This document shows, in pieces, positions 1 to 6,505 of a stretch of DNA of 8,172 nucleotides. Below the pieces are notes generated by a model. The model worked only from the letters and a program-made list of their open reading frames with translations. It did no database searches and was not told the DNA's origin. Position 1 is the first letter of the stretch, and each line of letters opens with the position of its first letter. The stretch spans positions 1-8,172 of the forward strand of contig CAKRCJ010000089.1 of NCBI GenBank assembly GCA_934307185.1, written 5' to 3'. A program made the position numbers and the translations under genes. Source of the DNA: an uncultured Roseburia sp. Its GTDB lineage: Bacteria; Bacillota; Clostridia; Lachnospirales; Lachnospiraceae.

Positions 1-13
1 AAGAAAAACCCTT

Positions 14-1483
14 TTATTCTTCTGCAAAAAGTTTCTGCTTCCGCTCAATCATCTCATCAATTCTCTCGATATACTGCCCGACATCCTTGACATTCTCGCA
101 TCTTTCGATCCGATGCGTACCGTCCGGATTTGGCTCGTTCCAGACACGTTTTGTCGAAGCTCCGGCTCCACACGCCACGATGGTCTGTTTCTCCTCCATA
201 ATAAGAATGTTATAAATTCCAGCTTTTCCTGGGCTTGCGTAGCCAACATTTTCCAGATTTCCTGCCATACTTTTCTGACGATATAAATAGTATGGTTCCA
301 GTCCCATTTCTTTTGCATACCGGGCAGTTAAATTCATATGCTCTGTGGTGTTAACCATTTTATAGTCTTTATAATCTTCCTTAAACATATTTAGACGCGC
401 CGCTCTCTTTAACGCAAGCGAATGAACCGTAAGATTATCCGGTTTTAACGCTTTAATCTGCTCTAACGTATCTTTTGCATCTTCTAAGCTCTCTTCCGGA
501 AGTCCCATGATAAGGTCCATGTTAATGTCATCAAAGCCAAGCTCTCTTGCCAGTTGGAAGCTTTCCACAGCCTGCGCTACCGTATGTCTTCGTCCGATGA
601 TTTTTAATGTCTCGTCCTTCATGGTCTGTGGGTTAATGGAAATTCTTGTGATATCCCATTTTTTTAGTGTTTCTAATTTTTCTCTTGTAATGCTGTCCGG
701 TCTGCCTGCCTCGACTGTAAATTCCAGACAATGGGAAAGGTCAAAGCTGCAACGGATTTTGCGGATAAGGCGGTCCAACTGATACGGCTCTAATGTGGTC
801 GGCGTTCCCCCGCCGATGTAAATGGAATTTAAGTGCTTTTTACCGAATTTTACTGCGACATAATCAAGCTCTTTTTCCAATGCATCCAGGTAATTATCTA
901 CCTTCTGTCTCCAGCTTACGAGCGGATAAGAGGTAAAGGAACAATACAAACAGGTGGTCGGGCAGAATGGAATTCCGATATACAAACTGTAGCCATTCTC
1001 GTAATCTATTTTTTCGAGCAGATGCAGTTCCCTCTCGGCAATCTCAATCGACAATTCTATTTTTTCATCGGAGGCAAAATAAGTCTCCTCCATGTATTTC
1101 CGGATTTCATCTTTGCTTTTTCCCTCTTCTAAAAACTTCATCGGGATTTTGGTTGGACGAATACCGGTCAATGTTCCCCACGGAAGTTTTTTTCCTGTAA
1201 TTTCAGAAAGAATAAGATAGAGGTTCTGCTTCAGTTCATTTTTTGTGGTGACACGGTCCGAAAAATCAACAGGAAATGTTTTCTCCCCGCTTTCCACAGG
1301 CGTGCCGTTCCATCGTATTGTAATTGCAGTTTCAAAATAATTTATTTCAAACTGTAAAGAAATTTGTTCCTCATATTTTTTTTCTTCTGCCGTAGCACTG
1401 ACATTCTCCTCCGGGAAAAATGCTTTTATGAGGGAATGAATGTCATATTCAAACTCCGGCTTATTTAATTTTGCTAATATCAT
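14..1483 (-). CDS. hemZ: HemZ, coproporphyrinogen III dehydrogenase-like radical SAM protein
   Basis: This 489-residue protein belongs to the HemN/HemW/HemZ branch of radical SAM enzymes. The [4Fe-4S]/SAM motif is CPTTCLYC (Cys174, Cys178, Cys181), preceded by the strand LYIGIPF. GGGTPTTL (224-231) fits the SAM amino-group loop, and TVEAGRPD (256-263) and a late YRQK (401-404) are typical of HemZ. Residues 1-160 form an N-terminal extension containing LTGIRPTK (105-112), which separates HemZ from shorter HemW. B. subtilis HemZ is of similar length. The ATG start is preceded by AAAGGG with 8 bases between. The gene lies 48 bases after the MBL gene with no hairpin, so the two are probably co-transcribed. 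The family is annotated as oxygen-independent conversion of coproporphyrinogen III to protoporphyrinogen, a cytoplasmic haem step, but many clostridia with hemZ lack a full haem pathway, so the reaction is uncertain. Family assignment is confident; substrate is not. Confidence 0.93.
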   Translation of the reverse strand: MILAKLNKPEFEYDIHSLIKAFFPEENVSATAEEKKYEEQISLQFEINYFETAITIRWNGTPVESGEKTFPVDFSDRVTTKNELKQNLYLILSEITGKKLPWGTLTGIRPTKIPMKFLEEGKSKDEIRKYMEETYFASDEKIELSIEIAERELHLLEKIDYENGYSLYIGIPFCPTTCLYCSFTSYPLVSWRQKVDNYLDALEKELDYVAVKFGKKHLNSIYIGGGTPTTLEPYQLDRLIRKIRCSFDLSHCLEFTVEAGRPDSITREKLETLKKWDITRISINPQTMKDETLKIIGRRHTVAQAVESFQLARELGFDDINMDLIMGLPEESLEDAKDTLEQIKALKPDNLTVHSLALKRAARLNMFKEDYKDYKMVNTTEHMNLTARYAKEMGLEPYYLYRQKSMAGNLENVGYASPGKAGIYNILIMEEKQTIVACGAGASTKRVWNEPNPDGTHRIERCENVKDVGQYIERIDEMIERKQKLFAEE

Positions 1484-1531
1484 GTGTGTAACCCTTTATT
1501 TTCTAATCTTTTTTTACTGAAAACCTGTCCT

Positions 1532-2161
1532 CTACAAATACGGATTATACATCCGCTCTGTACCAATGGTCGTCATATCTCCGTGTCCTGTATATACAGC
1601 TGTTTCATCCGGCAATGGCATTAATTTTTCTTTGATTGCCTTTACAAGCTGTGAGGCACTCCCCTTTGGAAAATCAGTTCTTCCGATAGAAGTCTGAAAC
1701 AGGCTGTCACCGCTGAACACAACATTCTGATAGGAAAAATAATAGCAGCAGCCACCTACCGTATGTCCCGGTGTCAGCAATACCCGGATATGAAATCCGG
1801 CAAGGTCTATCTCCTGCTCGTCTTTTAAATATTCATCCGCATGAAAAATGAGCTGCCTTCCTTCCCAGCCGCTTAAATTAAGTTCCGGGTTTTCAAGTGT
1901 TTCCTTTTCCTTCTCATGTGCGTAAATTTTTACATGCAAAAGTCCCGCTAATTCTTCCGCTCCTGTTGCATGGTCAAAATGTCCATGCGTAAGTAAAATT
2001 GCAACCGGTTTTAAATTCTGTTCTTTTACTTTCTGTGCAAGTTTATCCGCACTTGCGCCCGGGTCAATAATAATGACTTCTTTTGTGTCATCATTAACTG
2101 CAAAATAACAGTTTGTCTGAACCGGACCTACTACATAATTTTGTATATTTAATGGTGCCAT
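1532..2161 (-). CDS. MBL-fold metallo-hydrolase, glyoxalase II-like
   Basis: This 209-residue cytoplasmic protein consists of one metallo-beta-lactamase domain. The metal-binding signature THGHFDH spans 58-64. The other ligands are His133 in PGHT, Asp152 in FSGDSLF and His193 in TGHGD, giving the complete two-metal set (His59, His61, His133; Asp63, His64, Asp152, His193). The SIGRTDFP stretch (158-165) is typical of the small glyoxalase II-like/YcbL-type group. No signal peptide or extra domain is visible, and the protein is shorter than classical glyoxalase II because it lacks the C-terminal glutathione-binding helical domain, so a different thioester or related substrate is likely. The ATG has a GGAG at 2167-2170 with a 5-base spacer. 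The gene follows the rel terminator and precedes hemZ, a common order in clostridia. Fold and metal site are certain; the physiological substrate is unknown. Confidence 0.92.
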   Translation of the reverse strand: MAPLNIQNYVVGPVQTNCYFAVNDDTKEVIIIDPGASADKLAQKVKEQNLKPVAILLTHGHFDHATGAEELAGLLHVKIYAHEKEKETLENPELNLSGWEGRQLIFHADEYLKDEQEIDLAGFHIRVLLTPGHTVGGCCYYFSYQNVVFSGDSLFQTSIGRTDFPKGSASQLVKAIKEKLMPLPDETAVYTGHGDMTTIGTERMYNPYL

Positions 2162-2200
2162 AATTTCTCCTTTTTTCGCAATTATCTAAAATTTTCTCTG

Positions 2201-2235
2201 AAAAAGAACCACCGCTTAAAATCAGCCGGTGGTTC
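2201..2235 (-). terminator. Rho-independent terminator overlapping the end of rel
   Basis: On the minus strand a perfect 9-bp stem, GAACCACCG paired with CGGTGGTTC (2227-2235 and 2206-2214), encloses a 12-base loop and is followed directly by five T residues (2205-2201). The stem's first arm encodes the last Rel residues and the loop includes the TGA stop (2224-2222). It is T-rich only on the minus side, so it should end rel transcription and not act on the other strand. It separates rel from the MBL gene starting at 2161. Confidence 0.88.
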
Positions 2236-4528
2236 TCTCAATGTCAATCATACTGTCTATCTGACGCAGTTTATCAATCACACTGCTAAGTTCTGCTTTT
2301 CCTTTTGTATTGAATGAAATATCAATCGTGGCAATCCCCTGTTTGCTCGTCTTTGAATGAATTGCATTAATATCTATCTCACGCTCTGTAAATACGCGGG
2401 TAATGTCTACCAAAAGACCGGTACGGTTATTGCAGTAAACCTTAATCTCTGCAAGATATAAACCGCTTTCTCCCGACTCCTCATCATGCTGCCACTCTGC
2501 ATCGATGAGACGTTCTCTCTCCATGTCAGAAAGATTGATAATATTAATACAATCAGTACGGTGAATGGACACGCCGCGTCCTCTTGTTACAAAACCGACA
2601 ATCTCGTCTCCCGGCACCGGACTGCAGCATTTTGAAAAATGCACTGCAACATCGTATAATCCCTTTACAATAATGCCGCTCTTTGACTTTTTCTCCGGAA
2701 CTTTGTCTTTATTTTCAGAAATAGTCTCTAACACTTCTTCATCGGTAATTCTTGTAAGATGGTCTTTTTTATATTCCTCATACATACGGTTTACAATCTG
2801 ACCTTCTTTTAAACCGCCGTGCCCTACGGTTGCAAGACATGAATTCCAGTCGTGGAAGCCATACTTACGCATAATCTTATCCTGATATTCCGGTCTGTTA
2901 ATATCTGAAAGATTAATTCCCTTTGATTTACAACAGGCAGCAATCAATTCCTTGCCTCGTACAATATTCTCTTCTTTTAACTCACTGCGGAACCACTGGT
3001 TAATCTTGTTCTTTGCCTGTGTGCTCTTTACAATATTTAACCAGTCACGGCTTGGTCCCTTGGAATTCTGGGAAGTTAAAACCTCAATACGGTCTCCGTT
3101 CTGAATAACATAATCAATCGGAACAAGCTTTCCGTTTACTTTCGCGCCAATCATCTTATTGCCGACTGCTGAATGAATGCTGTAGGCAAAATCAATTGGT
3201 GTGGAACCATTTGGAAGGTTTTTGACATCTCCGGTCGGTGTAAAGCAGAAAACCGTATCGGAAAAGAGATCCAAATCACTCTTTAACAGGCTCATGAACT
3301 CCTTGTTATCCGACATATCTCTCTGCCACTCTAAGATTTGTCTTAACCAGCTTAATTTCTCCTCCTCTGTGACCGTCATCGGTGCCGCCACACCACCGTT
3401 ATTGCTTGCCTCCTTATACTTCCAGTGTGCCGCAATACCATATTCTGCGGTACGGTGCATTTCGTAAGTACGAATCTGGATTTCAAAAGGCTGACCGGTC
3501 GGACCAATTAATGTCGTATGGAGGGACTGATACATGTTCGGCTTCGGCATCGCAATGTAATCCTTAAAACGTCCCGGAATTGGTTTATACATCTCATGAA
3601 TGACTCCGAGTGCCGCATAACAGTCTTTTACCGAATCAACGATAATACGGATTGCGAACAGGTCATAAATCTGGTCTAACGTCTTATCCTGATTTTTCAT
3701 CTTTTTATAGATACTGAAAAAGTGCTTTGCACGTCCCTCAATCTGCGCTGGAATTCCTGCCTCCCGGATGTGCTGTTTTACCTCTTTAACAAGGCTCTGC
3801 ACATAATCGTCACGGACACTTTTCCGCTGTGCAATCTGATGCACTAAGTCATAATATGCCTCTGGCTCTAAATATTTTAAGGAAAGGTCATCTAATTCAA
3901 TCTTGATTTTGGAAATACCAAGACGCTGTGCAATCGGTGCGTAAATATCCATTGTCTCACGCGCCTTTTCCTTCTGCTTCTCCGGTGTCATATACTTTAA
4001 TGTACGCATATTATGTAGACGGTCTGCAAGCTTAATTAAAATGACACGGATGTCCTTTGCCATCGCAAGAAACATCTTTCTTAAGTTCTCCGCCTGAACC
4101 TCTACCTTATCCGCATCGTAAGATAACTGTCCTAACTTTGTGACACCATCAACTAACAGTGCAACCTCTGCTCCGAACTCCTGCTTAATCTCATCATCCG
4201 TCATGACCGTATCTTCTACCACATCGTGTAAAAGACCTGCCACAATCGTTTCCTTATCAAGCTCTAACTCTGCTAAAATAATTGCCACACATAGCGGGTG
4301 AATAATATACGGTTCTCCCGATTTTCTTACCTGACCATTGTGTGCCTCATCCGCAATCCGATATGCCTTCTCTATCAGGCTGATATCTGTAGATGGATGA
4401 TACTTGCGAACGCTGGCAATTAATTCTTCATATAACTTTTCCGGACGCTCAAACTCCTTCATTGGTTTGATATTATCATCCTCTTCTTTTACAATCTTTT
4501 CTAATTCTTCTGATGAAAGCTCTGCCAT
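2222..4528 (-). CDS. rel: Bifunctional (p)ppGpp synthetase/hydrolase (RelA/SpoT long RSH)
   Basis: This 768-residue stringent-response enzyme makes (p)ppGpp from ATP and GTP/GDP and hydrolyses it. Domains in order: HD hydrolase with His77, HD at 101-102 in LLHDVVED and Asp169 in KLADRLHN; synthetase at about 260-375, with FFSIYKKM (270-277) and GRFKDYIAMPKPNMYQSLHT (319-338); TGS at about 425-486; a helical region; the conserved Cys-Cys segment from CCSPVPGDE (634-642) to Cys660; and a C-terminal ACT domain from about 690. RFKD (320-323) is the RxKD signature of bifunctional enzymes rather than the ExDD of synthetase-only RelA, and the HD residues are intact, so both activities are expected. 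Two in-frame starts lie further upstream (GTG at 4535-4537, ATG at 4532-4534). The ATG at 4526-4528 is preferred because GTGGGTG sits 6 bases before it. The gene has its own promoter and terminator, so it is probably transcribed alone. Confidence 0.97.
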   Translation of the reverse strand: MAELSSEELEKIVKEEDDNIKPMKEFERPEKLYEELIASVRKYHPSTDISLIEKAYRIADEAHNGQVRKSGEPYIIHPLCVAIILAELELDKETIVAGLLHDVVEDTVMTDDEIKQEFGAEVALLVDGVTKLGQLSYDADKVEVQAENLRKMFLAMAKDIRVILIKLADRLHNMRTLKYMTPEKQKEKARETMDIYAPIAQRLGISKIKIELDDLSLKYLEPEAYYDLVHQIAQRKSVRDDYVQSLVKEVKQHIREAGIPAQIEGRAKHFFSIYKKMKNQDKTLDQIYDLFAIRIIVDSVKDCYAALGVIHEMYKPIPGRFKDYIAMPKPNMYQSLHTTLIGPTGQPFEIQIRTYEMHRTAEYGIAAHWKYKEASNNGGVAAPMTVTEEEKLSWLRQILEWQRDMSDNKEFMSLLKSDLDLFSDTVFCFTPTGDVKNLPNGSTPIDFAYSIHSAVGNKMIGAKVNGKLVPIDYVIQNGDRIEVLTSQNSKGPSRDWLNIVKSTQAKNKINQWFRSELKEENIVRGKELIAACCKSKGINLSDINRPEYQDKIMRKYGFHDWNSCLATVGHGGLKEGQIVNRMYEEYKKDHLTRITDEEVLETISENKDKVPEKKSKSGIIVKGLYDVAVHFSKCCSPVPGDEIVGFVTRGRGVSIHRTDCINIINLSDMERERLIDAEWQHDEESGESGLYLAEIKVYCNNRTGLLVDITRVFTEREIDINAIHSKTSKQGIATIDISFNTKGKAELSSVIDKLRQIDSMIDIERTTG

Positions 4529-4534
4529 GTACAT

Positions 4535-4541
4535 CACCCAC
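4535..4541 (-). promoter_or_regulatory. Ribosome binding site deciding the rel start
   Basis: GTGGGTG on the minus strand lies 6 bases before the ATG at 4526-4528. The upstream GTG start candidate (4535-4537) lies inside this element, and the ATG at 4532-4534 abuts it, so neither could use it. This supports the 768-residue form. The match to AGGAGGTG is imperfect. Confidence 0.6.
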
Positions 4542-4560
4542 TTTTATCCATACTTTTGTG

Positions 4561-4579
4561 TATAATATATGATATTATA
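4561..4579. repeat. 8-bp inverted repeat over the rel -10 and start point
   Basis: TATAATAT (4561-4568) and ATATTATA (4572-4579) form a perfect inverted repeat around a 3-base centre. One arm contains the rel -10 hexamer and the centre is close to the predicted start point. It could be an operator, or could simply reflect low-complexity AT sequence. Confidence 0.4.
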
Positions 4580-4602
4580 TTTTATTTTCCATGAAAAATC
4601 AA
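4574..4602 (-). promoter_or_regulatory. rel promoter (sigma-A type)
   Basis: On the minus strand, TTGATT (4602-4597) is separated by exactly 17 bases from a perfect TATAAT (4579-4574). Transcription should begin near 4567, leaving an untranslated leader of about 40 bases before the rel ATG. The -35 matches the consensus at 4 of 6 positions. The spacer between GNAT and rel (4529-4653) is AT-rich and holds no other gene. Confidence 0.75.
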
Positions 4603-4653
4603 TGTTTAAAACTGCGCTGCGGCATATCTTCCACTTTTTTTTCAGATGCTGCC

Positions 4654-5490
4654 TTAAAAATGCAGATTTCTCACGTAATCTAACATCTCTTTTCCATTTA
4701 TGAAGCAGCTTCCTGTATTATGAAACTTGAGTTTCTCCGCAAGCTTTACCGAAGCTTCGTTTTCCGGTTCAATGAGGCAATGCACTTTTTCTGCAAAAAG
4801 CTCTTCCTTTGCATATTGAAGAATTGCGCTGCATACCTCATAGGCATACCCTTTTCTCTGGCAGGAGGTGCGGACTGCATACCCTAACTCCAAATCGTTT
4901 CCTAGTTCTTCCCTGTGTTCAATCCCTGCCCTGCCGACTAATTTTTTCGTCTGTTTCTCAAATACAAGCCACATTCCGTATCCATAAAACCGATACATAT
5001 TTTCAATATAGGCTTTTTGATATTCTTTCTCTTTTTCATATGGATAAAGACCTTCCATATAATCAGTCATTCCTTTTTCGGCATACATCTTGAAAAGCTC
5101 ATCCAAATCTGATATATCCAATTCCCTTACAACCAGACGCCCTGTTTCCAAAATTGTCCATGGAATGTTATGATGTCTCTCATATACATGCTCTAAAAAG
5201 ATAAAATCTACTTCCTCGAACCCTTCTACTACCATATCTGCCAGCAAAAACATATGTTCTCCCGGTTTCTGGTATCCAATAGCGGCTATATTTTTTTCTT
5301 TCGCCAGATCAAGTACGTTCTGCTCTGCTGCAGCCAGTAAAAGTCCTTCCGGCACTGTCAGAAACTTCCCGATATCCTCTAACGTTTTCTCTTCAATTTC
5401 TATGTCATCTGTCATCAGATTTTGTTTTAGTATTCCAAAATCCGGCTCCGCTATACCGCAAAGCCAGATTTTTTTCAAATAATTTTTCAT
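4654..5490 (-). CDS. GNAT N-acetyltransferase with an extra N-terminal domain
   Basis: This 278-residue protein has a C-terminal GNAT fold (about 115-275) in the RimJ/RimL-like style, entered by ILETGRLVVREL (114-125). QRKGYA (211-216), preceded by LELGYAV, fits the Q/RxxGxG/A acetyl-CoA pyrophosphate loop. ENEASVKLAEKLKF (243-256) is the usual late GNAT helix. Residues 1-112 are not part of the acetyltransferase. Their alternation of hydrophobic strands and helices (around 50-105) recalls the second half of a HAD-like Rossmann fold, but no catalytic DxD motif is visible, so this is tentative. An in-frame ATG at 5568 would add 26 residues inside the upstream gene; the ATG at 5488-5490 is preferred because GAGGGTG lies 6 bases before it. 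The start is one base after the upstream radical SAM stop, so translational coupling is likely. The acetyl acceptor is unknown. Confidence 0.88.
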   Translation of the reverse strand: MKNYLKKIWLCGIAEPDFGILKQNLMTDDIEIEEKTLEDIGKFLTVPEGLLLAAAEQNVLDLAKEKNIAAIGYQKPGEHMFLLADMVVEGFEEVDFIFLEHVYERHHNIPWTILETGRLVVRELDISDLDELFKMYAEKGMTDYMEGLYPYEKEKEYQKAYIENMYRFYGYGMWLVFEKQTKKLVGRAGIEHREELGNDLELGYAVRTSCQRKGYAYEVCSAILQYAKEELFAEKVHCLIEPENEASVKLAEKLKFHNTGSCFINGKEMLDYVRNLHF

Positions 5491-5491
5491 T

Positions 5492-6385
5492 TTACACACC
5501 CTCACAGTCAAATGCCGGAATAAAACTTTCTTCCGCCGTATCCCCTTCCTGGATAAAACCGTTTTCAATTCCTATCCCAATGGCATAATCTACGAGTTCT
5601 TCATATTCTTTCTCCGTAATTTTCCGGTTTAATTCGGGATAACCGGAAACATTTGAAAGCGGGGTAAACTGGTTCATTATACTAATGTAAACAGACTCTC
5701 CATAAGTTTCGTGAAGATATTTTAAAATCGCTTTGGAATCGTCCATGCACCCCGGAAGCATTAAATGTCTTACAATCGTCCCCGAGAGCATCAGATTATC
5801 CTCATCCTCATTTATAAAACGTGCTTTTCCCGTCTGTCTTACCATTTCTTCAATCGCAGCTTCTGCCACCTCTGCATAATCGGCAGCATGCGAATACTTT
5901 GCACTTAAGGCAGAACTCATATATTTAAAATCCGGCAGATAAATATCTACATATCCATCTAACATTTTTATTGTCTCTATGCTCTCATAGCTGCTTGTAT
6001 TATACACAACCGGAAGGTTCATGCCGTTCTTTTTCGCAAGGTCAAGCGCCCTTATAATCTGCGGTACAAAATGCCCCGGCGTGACCAGATTGATATTATT
6101 GGCTCCTTTTTCCTGCAATTCCAGAAATATTTCTGAGAGCCTTTCTATACTGATATTCTTTCCCGTTGTTCCATTTGCAATATTCTCATTCTGACAGAAA
6201 ACACAGTGAAGCGCACAACCAGAAAAAAAGACAGCACCTGAGCCTTTTTCCCCGGAAATACATGGTTCCTCCCAGTAATGAAGCGCCGCTCTCGCCACCT
6301 TAAGTTCCTCTGTCTGCCCACAGACACCTGTCTGTCCCATTTTTCTGTCAATCTTACATTTTCTTGGACATAAATTACATTTCAC
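5492..6385 (-). CDS. PflX-family radical SAM protein (PFL-activase-like)
   Basis: This 297-residue protein resembles COG1313/PflX, a family related to pyruvate formate-lyase activating enzymes. The radical SAM motif is CALHCVFC (Cys57, Cys61, Cys64), followed by QNENIA as in this family. Ahead of it is a second cysteine group, CNLCPRKC (Cys3, Cys6, Cys10) with Cys22 in GVCG, which may bind another metal or cluster. Later conserved-looking blocks are NLVTPGHF (99-106), LPVVYNTSSYE (124-134), YLPDFKY (149-155) and LMLPGC (208-213). The length is normal for the family. It starts with GTG (6383-6385), with AGAGG 8 bases upstream. No glycyl radical enzyme gene lies in the window, so an activase role is not supported by context. 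The immediately following acetyltransferase suggests a shared pathway. The family is confident; its reaction is not established to my knowledge. Confidence 0.9.
   Translation of the reverse strand: MKCNLCPRKCKIDRKMGQTGVCGQTEELKVARAALHYWEEPCISGEKGSGAVFFSGCALHCVFCQNENIANGTTGKNISIERLSEIFLELQEKGANNINLVTPGHFVPQIIRALDLAKKNGMNLPVVYNTSSYESIETIKMLDGYVDIYLPDFKYMSSALSAKYSHAADYAEVAEAAIEEMVRQTGKARFINEDEDNLMLSGTIVRHLMLPGCMDDSKAILKYLHETYGESVYISIMNQFTPLSNVSGYPELNRKITEKEYEELVDYAIGIGIENGFIQEGDTAEESFIPAFDCEGV
5497..5503 (-). promoter_or_regulatory. Ribosome binding site of the GNAT gene, inside the upstream gene
   Basis: GAGGGTG on the minus strand, 6 bases before the ATG at 5488-5490, is formed by the last Glu-Gly-Val codons of the radical SAM gene. 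It decides the start of the acetyltransferase and suggests that translation of the two genes is coupled. Confidence 0.7.
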
Positions 6386-6421
6386 ACCTGCTACCTCTTG
6401 ATAATAAAATCATTTTCCGCT

Positions 6422-6451
6422 ATTATATACCAAGCAGAAACACCTTTGCAA
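6422..6451 (-). promoter_or_regulatory. Promoter of the pflX-GNAT unit
   Basis: On the minus strand, TTGCAA (6451-6446) is followed after 18 bases by a perfect TATAAT (6427-6422). The predicted start near 6415 gives a leader of about 30 bases before the GTG start at 6385. The -35 matches 4 of 6 consensus positions. Confidence 0.65.
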
Positions 6452-6472
6452 AATTTTTTTAGTGACTATAAC
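6446..6472 (+). promoter_or_regulatory. Candidate promoter of the phosphofructokinase gene
   Basis: TTGCAA (6446-6451) followed after 15 bases by TATAAC (6467-6472) is the best plus-strand match, with a TG just upstream of the -10. The spacing is short for sigma-A, so this is tentative. Because TTGCAA is self-complementary, it is the same hexamer used by the divergent promoter. A second -10-like TATATT lies at 6473-6478. Confidence 0.45.
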
Positions 6473-6505
6473 TATATTTCAACTATGTAAGGAGTACTTA
6501 ATCTT

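Noticed and set aside
833..1132. Plus-strand open frames of 60-100 codons opposite hemZ and rel
   Set aside because: They lie entirely antisense to well-supported genes, lack ribosome binding sites of note and have no recognisable domain.
4621..4653. Possible terminator after the acetyltransferase gene
   Set aside because: GGCA/TGCC and ATCT/AGAT can pair around a 14-base loop, but an asymmetric internal mismatch breaks the stem and no T-tract follows directly, so it is too weak to call.
5491..5568. A 26-residue longer start for the acetyltransferase (ATG at 5566-5568)
   Set aside because: The extension lies wholly inside the radical SAM gene, is a basic stretch unlike the rest of the protein, and the ATG at 5488-5490 has a well-placed GAGGGTG.
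6145..6351. 68-codon minus-strand frame inside the radical SAM gene
   Set aside because: It is an out-of-frame shadow of a gene with intact catalytic motifs.
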